Of a stretch of DNA of 64,000 bases, positions 24,060-33,203 are shown piece by piece (positions within the stretch are counted from its first letter, which is position 1; each line of letters starts with the position of its first letter). The stretch is taken from positions 1 through 64,000 of the forward strand of contig DASZBS010000121.1 of the NCBI GenBank assembly GCA_035943995.1, given 5' to 3'. The notes below the pieces were generated by a model. The model had not been told where the DNA came from, did no database searches, and saw only the letters and a list, made by a program, of their open reading frames with translations. Made by a program: the position numbers and the translations under genes. The stretch is from Vulcanimicrobium sp035943995 (GTDB taxonomy: Bacteria > Vulcanimicrobiota > Vulcanimicrobiia > Vulcanimicrobiales > Vulcanimicrobiaceae).

Positions 24060-25168
24060 CGCGTGCCGCGCGGTTCGAGCAGCCACCGCAGCGCGAACGG
24101 CGTCGCTTCCTTCAACGAGAGCGCGGGGCGCTCGACGACGAACCAGCTGACGCACGCCAGCGCGAGCGCGCCGGCCAGCGGAACCGCGGTATAGACCCAA
24201 ACGCCGAAACGCGCGAGCCCACCCAGCACCGCGATCTGCTGCAATGGAAAGGCGTAGATGTAGAGCCCGTACGAGAGGTCCATGCGGCGGTCGACGTCGC
24301 GCAGCGGGAGATCGGCCGCCAACCAGAGCGCCGCGGCGCTGAACGCCAGCGGCGAAACGAGCGGATAGATCGGGAAGTGCAGCGCGAGCAGCGCGACGAC
24401 CAGCCCGGCGATCCCGATCGGCCGCGTCAACGCGATCCGGTCGCGGTAGACGTACGCCGTCGCGCCCATGAAAAAGTACACGACGAGCTCGGCGACGAGC
24501 CGGTTGTTGCCCTGCGCCACGGCGTCGAGCGGAAACCGGGCGGTCGTGAACCCGGCGATCGTGACGGGCACCGCGTAGCACACGAAGAGCACGGCCGTGA
24601 GCGCGGCGACGAGCCACCGCCGGCCGCGCACGATCGCCACGGCGGCGAGCGCGCCGATGACGAGATAGCAGCCGAACTCGAAGCGCAGCGTCCACAGCGA
24701 GCCGTCGAACGCGCGCGGATACGGGACGGCTCGCAGCAGGCCGGCGATCCCGTATTGCCGCATCGTGAGGTCCGCGTTCGCGACGACGTAGCGCAACGGC
24801 GGATCGGCGTCGCCGCCGTAATGGGCGAGCGACCGTCCTTCGAGCAGCGCGACGGCGGGCGCGAACACGACGACCGTGACGAGCAGACACGTCCAAAACG
24901 CCGGAAAGATCCGCAGGAAGCGATGCCACAGGAAGCGCCCGAACGTGCGCGCGCGCTCGGCGCTGCGGGTGATCAGAAATCCGCTGAGCACGAAGAATCC
25001 CGCGACGGCGAGGTTCCCGAGATCTTCGTGCCCGCCGCTCCACCGGTCGAGCGCATCGACGCCGAAGCCGCCGAGCGGGTACGCGTGCGAGAGGACGACC
25101 AGCGCGGCAAACGCCAACCGGAGAAAACCGATCGCGTTGTGACGAAAATCGAATGCGCTAAGGAGCAC
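24056..25168 (-). CDS. Acyltransferase 3 family membrane protein (OafA-like)
   Basis: 370 residues from GTG at 25168, overlapping rfbF by 11 bp. A polytopic membrane protein with about ten hydrophobic segments. The first contains the hallmark LRLAFAALVVLSHAYPLGG with the conserved His; a second signature is VLSGFLITRSAERARTFGRFLWHRFLRIFP. Members transfer acetyl or other acyl groups onto sugars of O-antigens or exopolysaccharides at the inner membrane. Its place inside the CDP-sugar operon suggests that it acylates the CDP-derived residue or its lipid-linked form. Confidence 0.82.
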   Translation of the reverse strand: MLLSAFDFRHNAIGFLRLAFAALVVLSHAYPLGGFGVDALDRWSGGHEDLGNLAVAGFFVLSGFLITRSAERARTFGRFLWHRFLRIFPAFWTCLLVTVVVFAPAVALLEGRSLAHYGGDADPPLRYVVANADLTMRQYGIAGLLRAVPYPRAFDGSLWTLRFEFGCYLVIGALAAVAIVRGRRWLVAALTAVLFVCYAVPVTIAGFTTARFPLDAVAQGNNRLVAELVVYFFMGATAYVYRDRIALTRPIGIAGLVVALLALHFPIYPLVSPLAFSAAALWLAADLPLRDVDRRMDLSYGLYIYAFPLQQIAVLGGLARFGVWVYTAVPLAGALALACVSWFVVERPALSLKEATPFALRWLLEPRGTR

Positions 25169-25955
25169 TGACCGGCGCGTCCGGCCACACCTTCCAAGGG
25201 GCATGCCCGGTGTCCCAGAGCTCTTCGAGCAGACGGCGCTCGCGCAGCGTGTCCATCGGTTGCCAGAAACCGTCGTGCTGCAGCGCGTAGAGCCCGCCGG
25301 CGGCCGCGAGCCGCTCGAACGGTTCGCGCTCGAGCGAGATCGCGTCGCCGTCGATGTAGTCGAAGATCTCCGGTTCGAACACGAAGAAGCCTCCGTTGAT
25401 CCAGCCGGCGTCCGTTTGCGGCTTCTCGGAGAAATCTTCGATGCGCGCGCCGTCCTGCGCGAGCCGGATGTTGCCGAAACGCGCCGGGGGGCGAACCGCG
25501 GTCAGCGTCGCGCGCGCGCCTTTGCTTTGATGGAACGCGAGCAGCGCGTTGATGTCGAGCCGTGCCAGCCCGTCGCCGTAGGTCAGCATGAATCGCTCGT
25601 CGCCGATGAGGTTGCGCAAGCGCCGCAGGCGGCCACCCGTCTGCGTGTCCAAACCCGTGTCGACGAGGTGCACCTTCCACCGCGGGTGCCGGCGTTCGAG
25701 CACATCGATGCGACCGGTGTCGAGATCGATCGTGAAATCACTGTTGCGCACTTCGAAGTTGACGAAGTAATCCTTGATCAAGTCGCCGCGGTAGCCAAGC
25801 GCGATCACGAACTCGCTGAACCCGTACGCGGCGTAGATGTTCATGATGTGCCACAGGATCGGATGACCTCCGATCTCGATGAGCGGCTTGGGGCGAAGGA
25901 GCGTTTCGTCGCCCATTCGGGTCCCGAGACCGCCGGCAAGGATCACAACCTTCAC
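25158..25955 (-). CDS. rfbF: Glucose-1-phosphate cytidylyltransferase
   Basis: 265 residues from GTG at 25955. It makes CDP-glucose, the entry step of CDP-deoxysugar synthesis. Seen: VVILAGGLGTRMGDET and RPKPLIEIGGHPILWHIM at the N-terminus, YRGDLIKDYFVNF, LTYGDGLA and GWINGGFFVFEPE, in the order of the RfbF family. It is the first gene of the operon rfbF-acyltransferase-rfbG-C-methyltransferase-epimerase. About 108 bp separate it from the upstream acetyltransferase gene, enough for a promoter, though none is obvious. Confidence 0.92.
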   Translation of the reverse strand: MKVVILAGGLGTRMGDETLLRPKPLIEIGGHPILWHIMNIYAAYGFSEFVIALGYRGDLIKDYFVNFEVRNSDFTIDLDTGRIDVLERRHPRWKVHLVDTGLDTQTGGRLRRLRNLIGDERFMLTYGDGLARLDINALLAFHQSKGARATLTAVRPPARFGNIRLAQDGARIEDFSEKPQTDAGWINGGFFVFEPEIFDYIDGDAISLEREPFERLAAAGGLYALQHDGFWQPMDTLRERRLLEELWDTGHAPWKVWPDAPVSAP

Positions 25956-26063
25956 CGCCTTTAGGATCGACGCTACCGGCAGTCAAACCTCTCCACGGCG
26001 GCGTTGAAGGACCCGACTTCCGGCAGCCCGTACCGCACGCACACCAGTGGCATGTCGACAACC

Positions 26064-26576
26064 TCAACGGCGTCTGGAGCCGACCACGCGCGCCGGATTC
26101 CCGGCGACGATCGCATACGGTTCGACCTCACCGCGCACGAGCGCCAGCGCGCCGACGACGGCTCCGCGACCGACGCGAGCGCCGTCCAGCAGGACCGCGC
26201 CGGCGCCGATCCAGACGTCGTCGGCGATGTGGATGCCGCCGCGCGACGGTGCGAAACCCTGCTCGCGAATGGGAACGCCGAGATCGGCGGTCGCGTGATT
26301 CGTGGGCGCGAGCACGACGTTTGCCGCGATGAGCACGCCGTCGCCGATACTGATGCCGTTGCCCGAGTACAGCATGCAGCCGGAATTGATTTGGCACGCG
26401 CCGCCGATCACGATATCCGCGGTGCCGCCCGCGAACTTGATCTTGACGAACGCGTCGATGCGCGTACCCGCTCCGACGGAGAGCAGCGACCCGCGCGTCG
26501 AGTCTTCGATGTCGGCGAGCGGCGAGATGTGAGCGGTTGGATCGATTGCGTGCACGGTCTCGCGAGATGATGCTCG
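26064..26576 (-). CDS. Left-handed beta-helix (hexapeptide) O-acetyltransferase
   Basis: 170 residues. The GTG at 26576 is chosen because AGGAGG lies about 9 nt upstream; GTG at 26555 is a weaker option. The protein shows the hexapeptide-repeat pattern ([LIV]GxxxX) through ISPLADIE, VGAGTRIDAFVKI, CQINSGCMLYSGNGISIGDGVLI and WIGAGAVLLDGARVGRGAVVGA, ending in the typical IVAGNPARVVG. The histidine in PTNHA is the likely catalytic base. Such enzymes O-acetylate sugars. It may be co-transcribed with rfbF downstream and is divergent from the epimerase at 26631. Confidence 0.8.
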   Translation of the reverse strand, partial: RASSRETVHAIDPTAHISPLADIEDSTRGSLLSVGAGTRIDAFVKIKFAGGTADIVIGGACQINSGCMLYSGNGISIGDGVLIAANVVLAPTNHATADLGVPIREQGFAPSRGGIHIADDVWIGAGAVLLDGARVGRGAVVGALALVRGEVEPYAIVAGNPARVVGSRRR

Positions 26577-26630
26577 CACGCCTGCGATCCTCCTGCACCG
26601 GCGCGCGTGCCGCTCGCGGAGGCCGGTGAC

Positions 26631-27533
26631 GTGCCGCGCGTCCTGCTCACCGGAGCGAACGGTTTCGTCGGAACCGCGATCGTACCGCTGCTCGTGGATG
26701 CGGGGCACGACGTCCACGCGACGGTCAGCCCGGGCAAACGCGGCCCGGCGGGGACGACCGTGCACCCGTGCGATCTGACCGACGGAGCCGACGTCGAGCG
26801 GTTGTGCCGGGACGTGCGCGCCACGCACCTGATGCACTTGGCGTGGTGCACGGGCTTGCGCGATCACAAGACGTCCGACGAGAACCTGCGGTGGGTGGCC
26901 GGCGGAGTACGGCTGCTCGAAGCGTTCCGGCGCAACGGCGGGACGCGCGTCGTCGCCACCGGGACGTACGCGGAGTACGGCACGTTCGCCGGCGTTTGCC
27001 GCGAAGACGCGATGGTTGCGCCGACGTTTCTGTATGCGACCGCGAAATGGTCGCTCGGATCGCTGGGCCTCGCCTACGGTTCGCGCGCGGAGTTCGCCGT
27101 GACGTGGGCACGGCTCTTCACGCTCTACGGCGCGGGCGAGCCCACCATTCGGCTCATCCCGCAGGTCGCCGAGTCACTTGCCGCGGGACGCGCGATCGAG
27201 ACGACCGCCGGCAGCCAGGTGCGCGACTTCGTGCACGTGCACGACGTCGCGCGCGCGCTCGTGGTGCTGCTGGCCGAGAACCATCACGGCGTGGCGAACG
27301 TCGGCACAGGGATCGGGCGGCCGATCGCAGATGTCGTTTCCATGGTCGCGCAGCGATTCGGTCGCCCCGATCTCATTCGGGCCGGCGCCCGCACGGCGTC
27401 GAGCTCCGAATCGTCGGAACAGGTCGCCGACGCGGCGACGCTTCGTCATTTCGGATGGGCACCGTCGGTGCCGTTCGAAGCCGGGCTCGCAGACGAGCTC
27501 GACCGGTTCACCGCCGGCTGCCGGGACTCGTGA
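26631..27533 (+). CDS. NAD-dependent sugar epimerase/dehydratase
   Basis: 300 residues from GTG at 26631, preceded by GGAGG at 26618-26622; a GTG at 26607 has poorer support. Extended SDR with TGANGFVG, VVATGTYAEYGTF and YATAKWSLG (YxxxK), plus the DFVHVHDVARALVVLL stretch seen in 4-reductases and epimerases of deoxysugars. This resembles CDP-abequose/dTDP-fucose-type reductases. Its stop overlaps the GTG of the glycosyltransferase that follows, so the two form a unit that probably finishes and transfers one sugar. Confidence 0.77.
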   Translation: MPRVLLTGANGFVGTAIVPLLVDAGHDVHATVSPGKRGPAGTTVHPCDLTDGADVERLCRDVRATHLMHLAWCTGLRDHKTSDENLRWVAGGVRLLEAFRRNGGTRVVATGTYAEYGTFAGVCREDAMVAPTFLYATAKWSLGSLGLAYGSRAEFAVTWARLFTLYGAGEPTIRLIPQVAESLAAGRAIETTAGSQVRDFVHVHDVARALVVLLAENHHGVANVGTGIGRPIADVVSMVAQRFGRPDLIRAGARTASSSESSEQVADAATLRHFGWAPSVPFEAGLADELDRFTAGCRDS

Positions 27534-28438
27534 CGACCGAGCCGGTCACGATCGTCGTCCCCTTCGTGGACGAGCTCGCGTATCTGCGCGAAACGCTCGC
27601 CAGCGCCGCGCGGCTCGAAGGCGACGATTGGCAGGTGATCGTTTCCGACAACACGCGCGAGCCGGCGCTGCGCGACCAGGCTCGCGCTGCGGTCGCGGAC
27701 CTCGCGGACCCGCGCGTGACCTTTCGCGCGTTCGACACGCACGTCCCGATCTGCGCCAGCTTCAACCGCGCGATGGCGTGCGCGGAGACGGACCTGGTCG
27801 CGCTGCTTCACTCCGACGACCGCATCCGCTCGAACTACCTGCACGTCATGCGTGACCTCACGCGCGCGTATCCCGGCGCGGCCGCATACTATTGCGGCGC
27901 GCGCATCATCGACGCGCAAGGCCGCCCGACATTCTCGTTCGTCGATTTCGTCAAACACTTTCTCGAGCCGCGCAAGTGCGGTGCTCCGACCGTGCTGCGC
28001 GGCGAGAGCGGGCTCGGCTCGCTCGTGCGCGGCAACTTCATCATGGGACCCACCGTGCTGTTTCGCCGTTCGCGGCTGGGCGGCGAGCGTTGGTCCGACG
28101 AGCTCCACCAGGCCGCCGACCTCGAGTACTGGGCGCGGATCCTGCTCGCCGGCGGCACGATCGTCGGCACGCGGGAACCCGTGTACGAATACCGCCGTCA
28201 CGCCGCGCAGAACACCGCCGTCGTGAACAAGACGCTGTTCCGCTACCGCGAGGAGGTGAAGGTGTACGACCTCATCGCCGAACGCGCGCAGGCGCGCGGC
28301 TGGACGGCGCCGGCGCGGGTCGCGCGCCGCAAGCTGATCACGCGTCTGCAACTGCTCTACGAAGCGCTGGGCGACGGCGTGCGGTTGCGCTGGCGCGCGC
28401 TGGCCGCGAAGCTCTCGTTCCTCGCGTCGATGCGCTGA
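27530..28438 (+). CDS. GT2 family glycosyltransferase
   Basis: 302 residues from GTG at 27530 (GTGA overlap). GT-A fold: VTIVVPFVDELAYLRETL, VIVSDNTREPALR, ICASFNRAMACAETDLVALLHSDD containing the metal-binding acidic motif, RGNFIMGPTVLFRR, and ADLEYWARILLAGG. The substrate is likely the nucleotide sugar made by the preceding epimerase. No membrane segments, so it should work at the cytoplasmic face of the inner membrane. Confidence 0.82.
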   Translation: MTTEPVTIVVPFVDELAYLRETLASAARLEGDDWQVIVSDNTREPALRDQARAAVADLADPRVTFRAFDTHVPICASFNRAMACAETDLVALLHSDDRIRSNYLHVMRDLTRAYPGAAAYYCGARIIDAQGRPTFSFVDFVKHFLEPRKCGAPTVLRGESGLGSLVRGNFIMGPTVLFRRSRLGGERWSDELHQAADLEYWARILLAGGTIVGTREPVYEYRRHAAQNTAVVNKTLFRYREEVKVYDLIAERAQARGWTAPARVARRKLITRLQLLYEALGDGVRLRWRALAAKLSFLASMR

Positions 28439-28444
28439 GCGCGT

Positions 28445-29437
28445 TCAGCGTTCGGGCAGGTCGCCGGGGCCTCCGTGGTGCTCGCCGCGCCGCAGCTTCA
28501 CGGTGCGCGTCGAGAACTGCACGTCGTACAGCAAGGCCTGGAGCGAGAGCTGGAACCCGATCATGAAGAGCAGCAGTGAGAGGACGATCGTACCCGTCGG
28601 GCGCGGGATGCCCGACGAGCTCGATATCGCCCATTCGTGGCCGCCGAACAGCACGGCGAACAGCAGCACCGGCAAACCGATCAGCCCGCACAGCGACCCG
28701 ACGTTGATCTCGACGATCAGGTAGTTGACCAGCAGCCGCCGCAGAAAGCGCGCGGCGAGCTTCAGCGGAAACGAGAACAGCACGCGCGGGATCGAGAGCG
28801 AGCTGTGCTCGCCGGCGTAGATCGCGGGCATCTCCAGCTCCGCGATCGCGCGCTTGCGCAAGCCGAACCGGCACAACAGGTCGATCTCGAAGAAATACCG
28901 CTCTGCGAGCCGGTCGATGCTCAGCGTGCGCACGGCGCTCGCGCGCACCGCGATGAACCCGTTGGTCGGATCGACGATCGTCCAGTAGCCGCTGCTGAAC
29001 TTGACGAGCAGCGTCAGGCCGGCGTTGCCGAGCAGACGCGCGGCGGGCATCTCCTGCAGCGTCGCGGGGTCCGCGAAACGGTTACCTTTGACGAGGTCGA
29101 TCTCCGGATAGCGCTCGAGGATCTCGATCATGTCCGGCACGTAGGACGTATCCATTTGATCGTCCGCGTCGATCTTGACCAGGTAGTCCGCGCCGAGCTC
29201 GAGCGCTTTGCGCATCCCGGTCTTCGTCGCGCCGCCGACACCGCGGTTGTGCTCGTGGCGCAGAACGTGCACGCGCGCGTCGCCGCGCGGCACCGCGTCA
29301 CCCGTGTGATCGGGGCTGGCGTCGTCGACGACGACGACGATGTCGGCGACGAGGAGCGCCTTGTCCACGACGTGCGCGATCGTGGCGCTCGCGCGATAGG
29401 CGGGGATGATCGCCGCGACGACGCCGCGTCGTATCAC
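28445..29437 (-). CDS. GT2 glycosyltransferase, DPM1-like with C-terminal membrane segments
   Basis: 330 residues from GTG at 29437 (GTGA overlap with the membrane protein gene). The N-terminal GT-A domain shows VVAAIIPAYRASATIAHVV, VVVVDDASPDHTGDAV, NRGVGGATKTGMRKAL and VKIDADDQMD. The C-terminal third contains two hydrophobic stretches (about 250-275 and 285-310). This is the dolichol-phosphate mannosyltransferase-like group, which adds a sugar to polyprenyl phosphate or extends lipid-linked glycans. Likely works with the membrane protein encoded just before it. Confidence 0.8.
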   Translation of the reverse strand: MIRRGVVAAIIPAYRASATIAHVVDKALLVADIVVVVDDASPDHTGDAVPRGDARVHVLRHEHNRGVGGATKTGMRKALELGADYLVKIDADDQMDTSYVPDMIEILERYPEIDLVKGNRFADPATLQEMPAARLLGNAGLTLLVKFSSGYWTIVDPTNGFIAVRASAVRTLSIDRLAERYFFEIDLLCRFGLRKRAIAELEMPAIYAGEHSSLSIPRVLFSFPLKLAARFLRRLLVNYLIVEINVGSLCGLIGLPVLLFAVLFGGHEWAISSSSGIPRPTGTIVLSLLLFMIGFQLSLQALLYDVQFSTRTVKLRRGEHHGGPGDLPER

Positions 29438-31155
29438 GGCGCCGGCCCAACGACGGACGGCAACCCGAACGAAGCCCAATCCCCGAGCGCCGTCCCCGAC
29501 GGTGACGTGGCGGCGAAGACGATGCGCGCAACCGTCGTCCGAGGCGGGTCGAGCGGGATCGACCGAAATCTCCAAAAGGGCACGCCGGACGGATCCGCCG
29601 GCGGCAGATCGGTTTCCGTAACGATGGGACGGCGCCCGGCGAACGTGACCGTGACCGTCCCGCGCACGTCCATGCCGACCGGGAACACTTTCGTCGCAAC
29701 GAACACGAGGCTCGACCTCGGGCGCACGACGACGTTGTCGAACGTCCAGGTGTAACCGGACAAGACCGTGATCGTCGGGATCTGCCCGTTGGGGCCGGCG
29801 AGCGGGAACGACGGGATCACGCCCAAGCCCGACGGCGTTTGCTCCGGATGCCGGAAATTGATCTTCCCGTCGAGACGGTGCTCGTACAGGTCGTAGCGCA
29901 AACCGCGGCGCGCATCGTCGAGCGCGCGCACCGCGCGCAGGCTGGGATCGATCCGCACGAGGCCGTGCGCGGTCGCTTCGACGACACCGCCCGGCACGGT
30001 CGCCGGCGGCTGCACCGCATACCGCACGCCGACGGGACGGCCTGCCAGATACGTCAGCAGCACCGGCGGAAACCGGCGCGGCACCGTCGTGTCACCGCGG
30101 TCGACGACGGTCAACGAACCGTTCACCGCGACGGCGTCGCGCACGGACTCCCGTTCGCCCGCGACCAATGCGGCGTCGTCCGGCGGCGGATGCTGCGCGC
30201 GGTTGACCGCACCGGCGGTTGCGACGACGACGGCGAACGCGAGCGCGCCGATGCGGACGGGGGTTGAATCGTGGTCGGCGACGATCAGGCCCGCGACGAA
30301 CACCAGCGCGGCGCACGCGGCGAAGACGGCGGCGCTGCCATCCGCGAGAAACGTCCCCGCGACGCCGAGCACGAGCGCGGCGAGCGCGAGCGCCGGCAGC
30401 GTGCTCGCGCCGGCGACACGTGCAAATCGCTGTGCGACGGGCGGACGCGTCACGACGAACAGCAGCGCGGGCGTGAGCACGACCGCCCAAAAGATCACTC
30501 GCAGACCGAGAAACGCGTGCGGCTCCGACGCCGACCAGACGCCCGCGGAATCGTACACGGGAACGCCGAGAAGCGCGCGCACGACGACGCCGAGCGCGGC
30601 TGCAATTGCGATCTCGGCCGACGTGCGATCGCGCCGCAACAGCGCGAGGACCGCGACGGGGACGACCGGCCAGCCCGCGCTCAACGCGGCGACGAAGCTC
30701 CCGATCAGCATCTCGCCGCGCGCGCGCGCGCCGCCTTTCGCATAGCCGGCGAAGACGACGACCAATCCGAGCACGGCCACGGCGGGCCCGATGCCGAGCG
30801 GACGCCCGAGCCAATGCGCAGGCAGCGCGAACGCGAGCAGCACCGCCGCCGCCGCGACCGCGACCGCGACCGAACCCGTCCGCCGAATGACGACGATCAG
30901 CGCCACCGGGATGCATGCGGCCTGTACGAGCCCGATCGCGAGATCGGGCCGCCACGGAACGGCGCATACCGAGAGCCACCAGCGGGCCAGGGCTCCCAAG
31001 AGACCGCCGTTGCTCTGCGCTTGCGTCAAACGCGCGAAATCCAGCAAGCGCAACTCTGCGCTCGCAGTGAAGCTCGCGTACCACGCGATCGCCACGAGCG
31101 TCGCGAAGGCGATGACGGTCGGCGTCCGCCGCCGTAACGTCACCAAGCGCTGCAT
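29434..31155 (-). CDS. Large polytopic membrane protein with C-terminal beta-rich domain
   Basis: 573 residues from ATG at 31155. About ten hydrophobic segments fill residues 15-315, then a soluble C-terminal domain of about 250 residues rich in beta-strand-like sequence (VPRRFPPVLLTYLAG, FDNVVVRPRSSLVFVATKVFP, DVRGTVTVTFAG). The architecture resembles GT-C-type or O-antigen modification proteins, but no defining motif (such as an early DxD or ExD loop) could be found. It is translationally coupled to the DPM1-like glycosyltransferase, which would supply a polyprenyl-phosphate sugar that a GT-C-like enzyme could use. The assignment beyond membrane protein is inference. Confidence 0.6.
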   Translation of the reverse strand: MQRLVTLRRRTPTVIAFATLVAIAWYASFTASAELRLLDFARLTQAQSNGGLLGALARWWLSVCAVPWRPDLAIGLVQAACIPVALIVVIRRTGSVAVAVAAAAVLLAFALPAHWLGRPLGIGPAVAVLGLVVVFAGYAKGGARARGEMLIGSFVAALSAGWPVVPVAVLALLRRDRTSAEIAIAAALGVVVRALLGVPVYDSAGVWSASEPHAFLGLRVIFWAVVLTPALLFVVTRPPVAQRFARVAGASTLPALALAALVLGVAGTFLADGSAAVFAACAALVFVAGLIVADHDSTPVRIGALAFAVVVATAGAVNRAQHPPPDDAALVAGERESVRDAVAVNGSLTVVDRGDTTVPRRFPPVLLTYLAGRPVGVRYAVQPPATVPGGVVEATAHGLVRIDPSLRAVRALDDARRGLRYDLYEHRLDGKINFRHPEQTPSGLGVIPSFPLAGPNGQIPTITVLSGYTWTFDNVVVRPRSSLVFVATKVFPVGMDVRGTVTVTFAGRRPIVTETDLPPADPSGVPFWRFRSIPLDPPRTTVARIVFAATSPSGTALGDWASFGLPSVVGPAP

Positions 31156-31186
31156 CGGCGAAGGTGCATGCGGCGCGCTCTTGAGG

Positions 31187-31216
31187 ATGCAGCGGCAGCG
31201 GTCCTGCCGCGTGCAT
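31187..31216. promoter_or_regulatory. Long dyad in divergent promoter region
   Basis: ATGCA-GCGGCAG (31187-31198) faces CTGCCGC-G-TGCAT (31204-31216): 12 paired bases with one bulge and a 5-nt loop. GTGCATG also occurs at 31164-31170 and again at 31211-31217. The region separates two divergent membrane-protein genes, so this is a candidate operator. A transcript hairpin is the alternative. Confidence 0.35.
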
Positions 31217-31260
31217 GAAGAGGCCTCCGCACGTGCGCGCGGCGTACAAGACCCGCACCG

Positions 31261-33177
31261 ATGTTCGCGATCGCTCACCTTCTGGCGGGATTTCTCGTCA
31301 TCCACGGCGTCTGGGCGCTCGCTTACGTCGCCGGAACGTTGCTCGATGCGCGCGCGCCGCGTCCGCAGACGCCCGCGACCGCGCTGACGCACCTCGTCGC
31401 GCGGTCTGCCGCCGGCCTGGCTCTGTGGGGGTTTGCAGTCTTCGCGCTGGGGCTCGCCGGCGCGCTCAACGTGTGGGGACTGACCGCGCTTCTCGTTGCG
31501 ACCGCCGTCGCGGGACGTCTCGTGCACGGTCCGTCATTCTTCTCGGGATCGTTTTGGCGCGATCAGATCGAGCGCATCGGTTTGGCCGGCACCGGCGGCA
31601 ACCTCGCACTCTACTATCTCGCCCTCGTCACGATGATCCCGGCCGTATACCCCGACGTGACGTCGGACGGCGTGAGACTGCATCTCGCGTACGCGCAGGA
31701 TTGGGCCAACCACGGCCGGGTCTACACCGACCTGCTCCTGCGCGGTGCATTTACGGCGAACAACTTTTTGCTCGTCTACGCGGCCTTCGACGTGCTGCAC
31801 GCGCAAGCGTTCGTGCACTTCACCGTGTGGCTCTGCGGCGCGCTCACGGTCTTGGGGGTGCGTGCCGCGCTCACCATGTTCGAGGAAACGTATCCGCCGC
31901 CGAGCGCCATCGGCGACCGCGTCACGCGAGCCATGGTGACGTTCTTGCTGCCGGCAACGATCGTCTTGCCCGGTGCATTCCTGCACTGGAACGATACGGG
32001 GATGGTCGACATCCCGATCGAGCTGTACCTTTTCGTCCCCGTCTTGTGCACGGTCGCCGCCGTCATCGCGAAACAGGATCTGCGATGGACGGCGGTGCTC
32101 GCCGCGGCCTTCGCGATCGGGATGAAGGTGTCGCTGCCGCTGTTCGTCCCGCTGTTCGTCCCGCTGGTGTGGGTGCTGATCGCCTCGGTCGGCGGCCGGC
32201 GCAACGCGCGCGTCGCCGCCTGTCTCGTGATGCTCGCGCTGTCGTCGCCGTGGTACGTGCGCAACCTCCTTCTCGACAACGATCCGATCCCGCCGTTCTT
32301 CAACGTGGCACTGCACCGGCAGGACAAGATCTTCACCAAGCGCGAGCTCAAGCGCGGCCTGGCGGACATCGCGGTATCGCGGGACCCGGCGTCTCTCGCC
32401 GTGCTGCCGTATCGCGTGTGGGCGACGCCGCTCACCCCCTTTCGCGAATACAGCAACATCGGGCTCTTCTTGTTCATGTACGTCCCGTTCGTCGTCGTCG
32501 CCGTTCGGCTCATGATCGGTGCGCGCAGCCCGAAGGCTCGCGCCACCGGCGTGCTGTGCGCCTCCGCGGCGTACGCCGTGGCATATTGCGTCATGACGTC
32601 CTATCTGCTGCGCTATCTGCTCGCGGTGCAACCGCCGCTGGCCGCATCCGTCGGCGCGCTGCTCTTGGCGCTCCCCCGCGTCACCGCCGCGTACCTCATC
32701 CGCGCCGGGTTGGCCGTCGTCACGATCGTTCCGACACCGGGAACCGCGTCGTGGTACCGCGAGCAATGGCCGTATTTCACCAACGTGGAGGGGTATACCG
32801 ACACCGAGGCGTTCCTGAAGCGGTCCTTGGGCGGTTACGTGCAAGTGCGCGAGGTGCTCGACTCACCGCATTTCACGCGGCGGCCGGGTCAGCGCGTCCT
32901 GCTCCTGCGCGCCGAGGTCGAATACTACTTCCGCACGGAGGGGATCGATACCATCGGCGACTGGTTCGGACCCGGCCGGTACACCGATCTCGCGGCGGCG
33001 TTGGAGAACGATCGCTTGAGCGATTACGTCCGCCATTGGAAGATCGACGCGGTCATCATGCTGAACCGTGCGGGAGCGCTCGACGCGGACCAGGCTGCCG
33101 CGCTGCGCACCGGGCTCGCACGGCTCGGCTTCCACCCGGTCGAGAACGACGCCGACTGGTACGTCGCCGTGCGCTGA
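31261..33177 (+). CDS. Integral membrane protein, GT-C-like
   Basis: 638 residues from ATG at 31261. Eleven or so transmembrane segments spread over about residues 1-495, then a soluble C-terminal domain of about 130 residues (VLDSPHFTRRPGQRVLLLRAE, then WKIDAVIMLNRAG). The first large loop carries VYPDVTSDGVRLHLAYAQDWANHG and LHWNDTGMVDIPIELYLF, acidic positions in the places expected of lipid-sugar-dependent GT-C transferases of the ArnT/PMT type. Likely a periplasmic-side glycosyltransferase or a polymer-handling protein. It stands alone on the plus strand, divergent from the other large membrane protein. Confidence 0.6.
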   Translation: MFAIAHLLAGFLVIHGVWALAYVAGTLLDARAPRPQTPATALTHLVARSAAGLALWGFAVFALGLAGALNVWGLTALLVATAVAGRLVHGPSFFSGSFWRDQIERIGLAGTGGNLALYYLALVTMIPAVYPDVTSDGVRLHLAYAQDWANHGRVYTDLLLRGAFTANNFLLVYAAFDVLHAQAFVHFTVWLCGALTVLGVRAALTMFEETYPPPSAIGDRVTRAMVTFLLPATIVLPGAFLHWNDTGMVDIPIELYLFVPVLCTVAAVIAKQDLRWTAVLAAAFAIGMKVSLPLFVPLFVPLVWVLIASVGGRRNARVAACLVMLALSSPWYVRNLLLDNDPIPPFFNVALHRQDKIFTKRELKRGLADIAVSRDPASLAVLPYRVWATPLTPFREYSNIGLFLFMYVPFVVVAVRLMIGARSPKARATGVLCASAAYAVAYCVMTSYLLRYLLAVQPPLAASVGALLLALPRVTAAYLIRAGLAVVTIVPTPGTASWYREQWPYFTNVEGYTDTEAFLKRSLGGYVQVREVLDSPHFTRRPGQRVLLLRAEVEYYFRTEGIDTIGDWFGPGRYTDLAAALENDRLSDYVRHWKIDAVIMLNRAGALDADQAAALRTGLARLGFHPVENDADWYVAVR

Positions 33178-33203
33178 CCGCCGGCGGTGAGCTCGGCACG
33201 ACG

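Noticed and set aside
30271..31137. Plus-strand open frame rich in R, D and E opposite the membrane protein
   Set aside because: Composition and lack of motifs mark it as a shadow of a gene with clear membrane segments.
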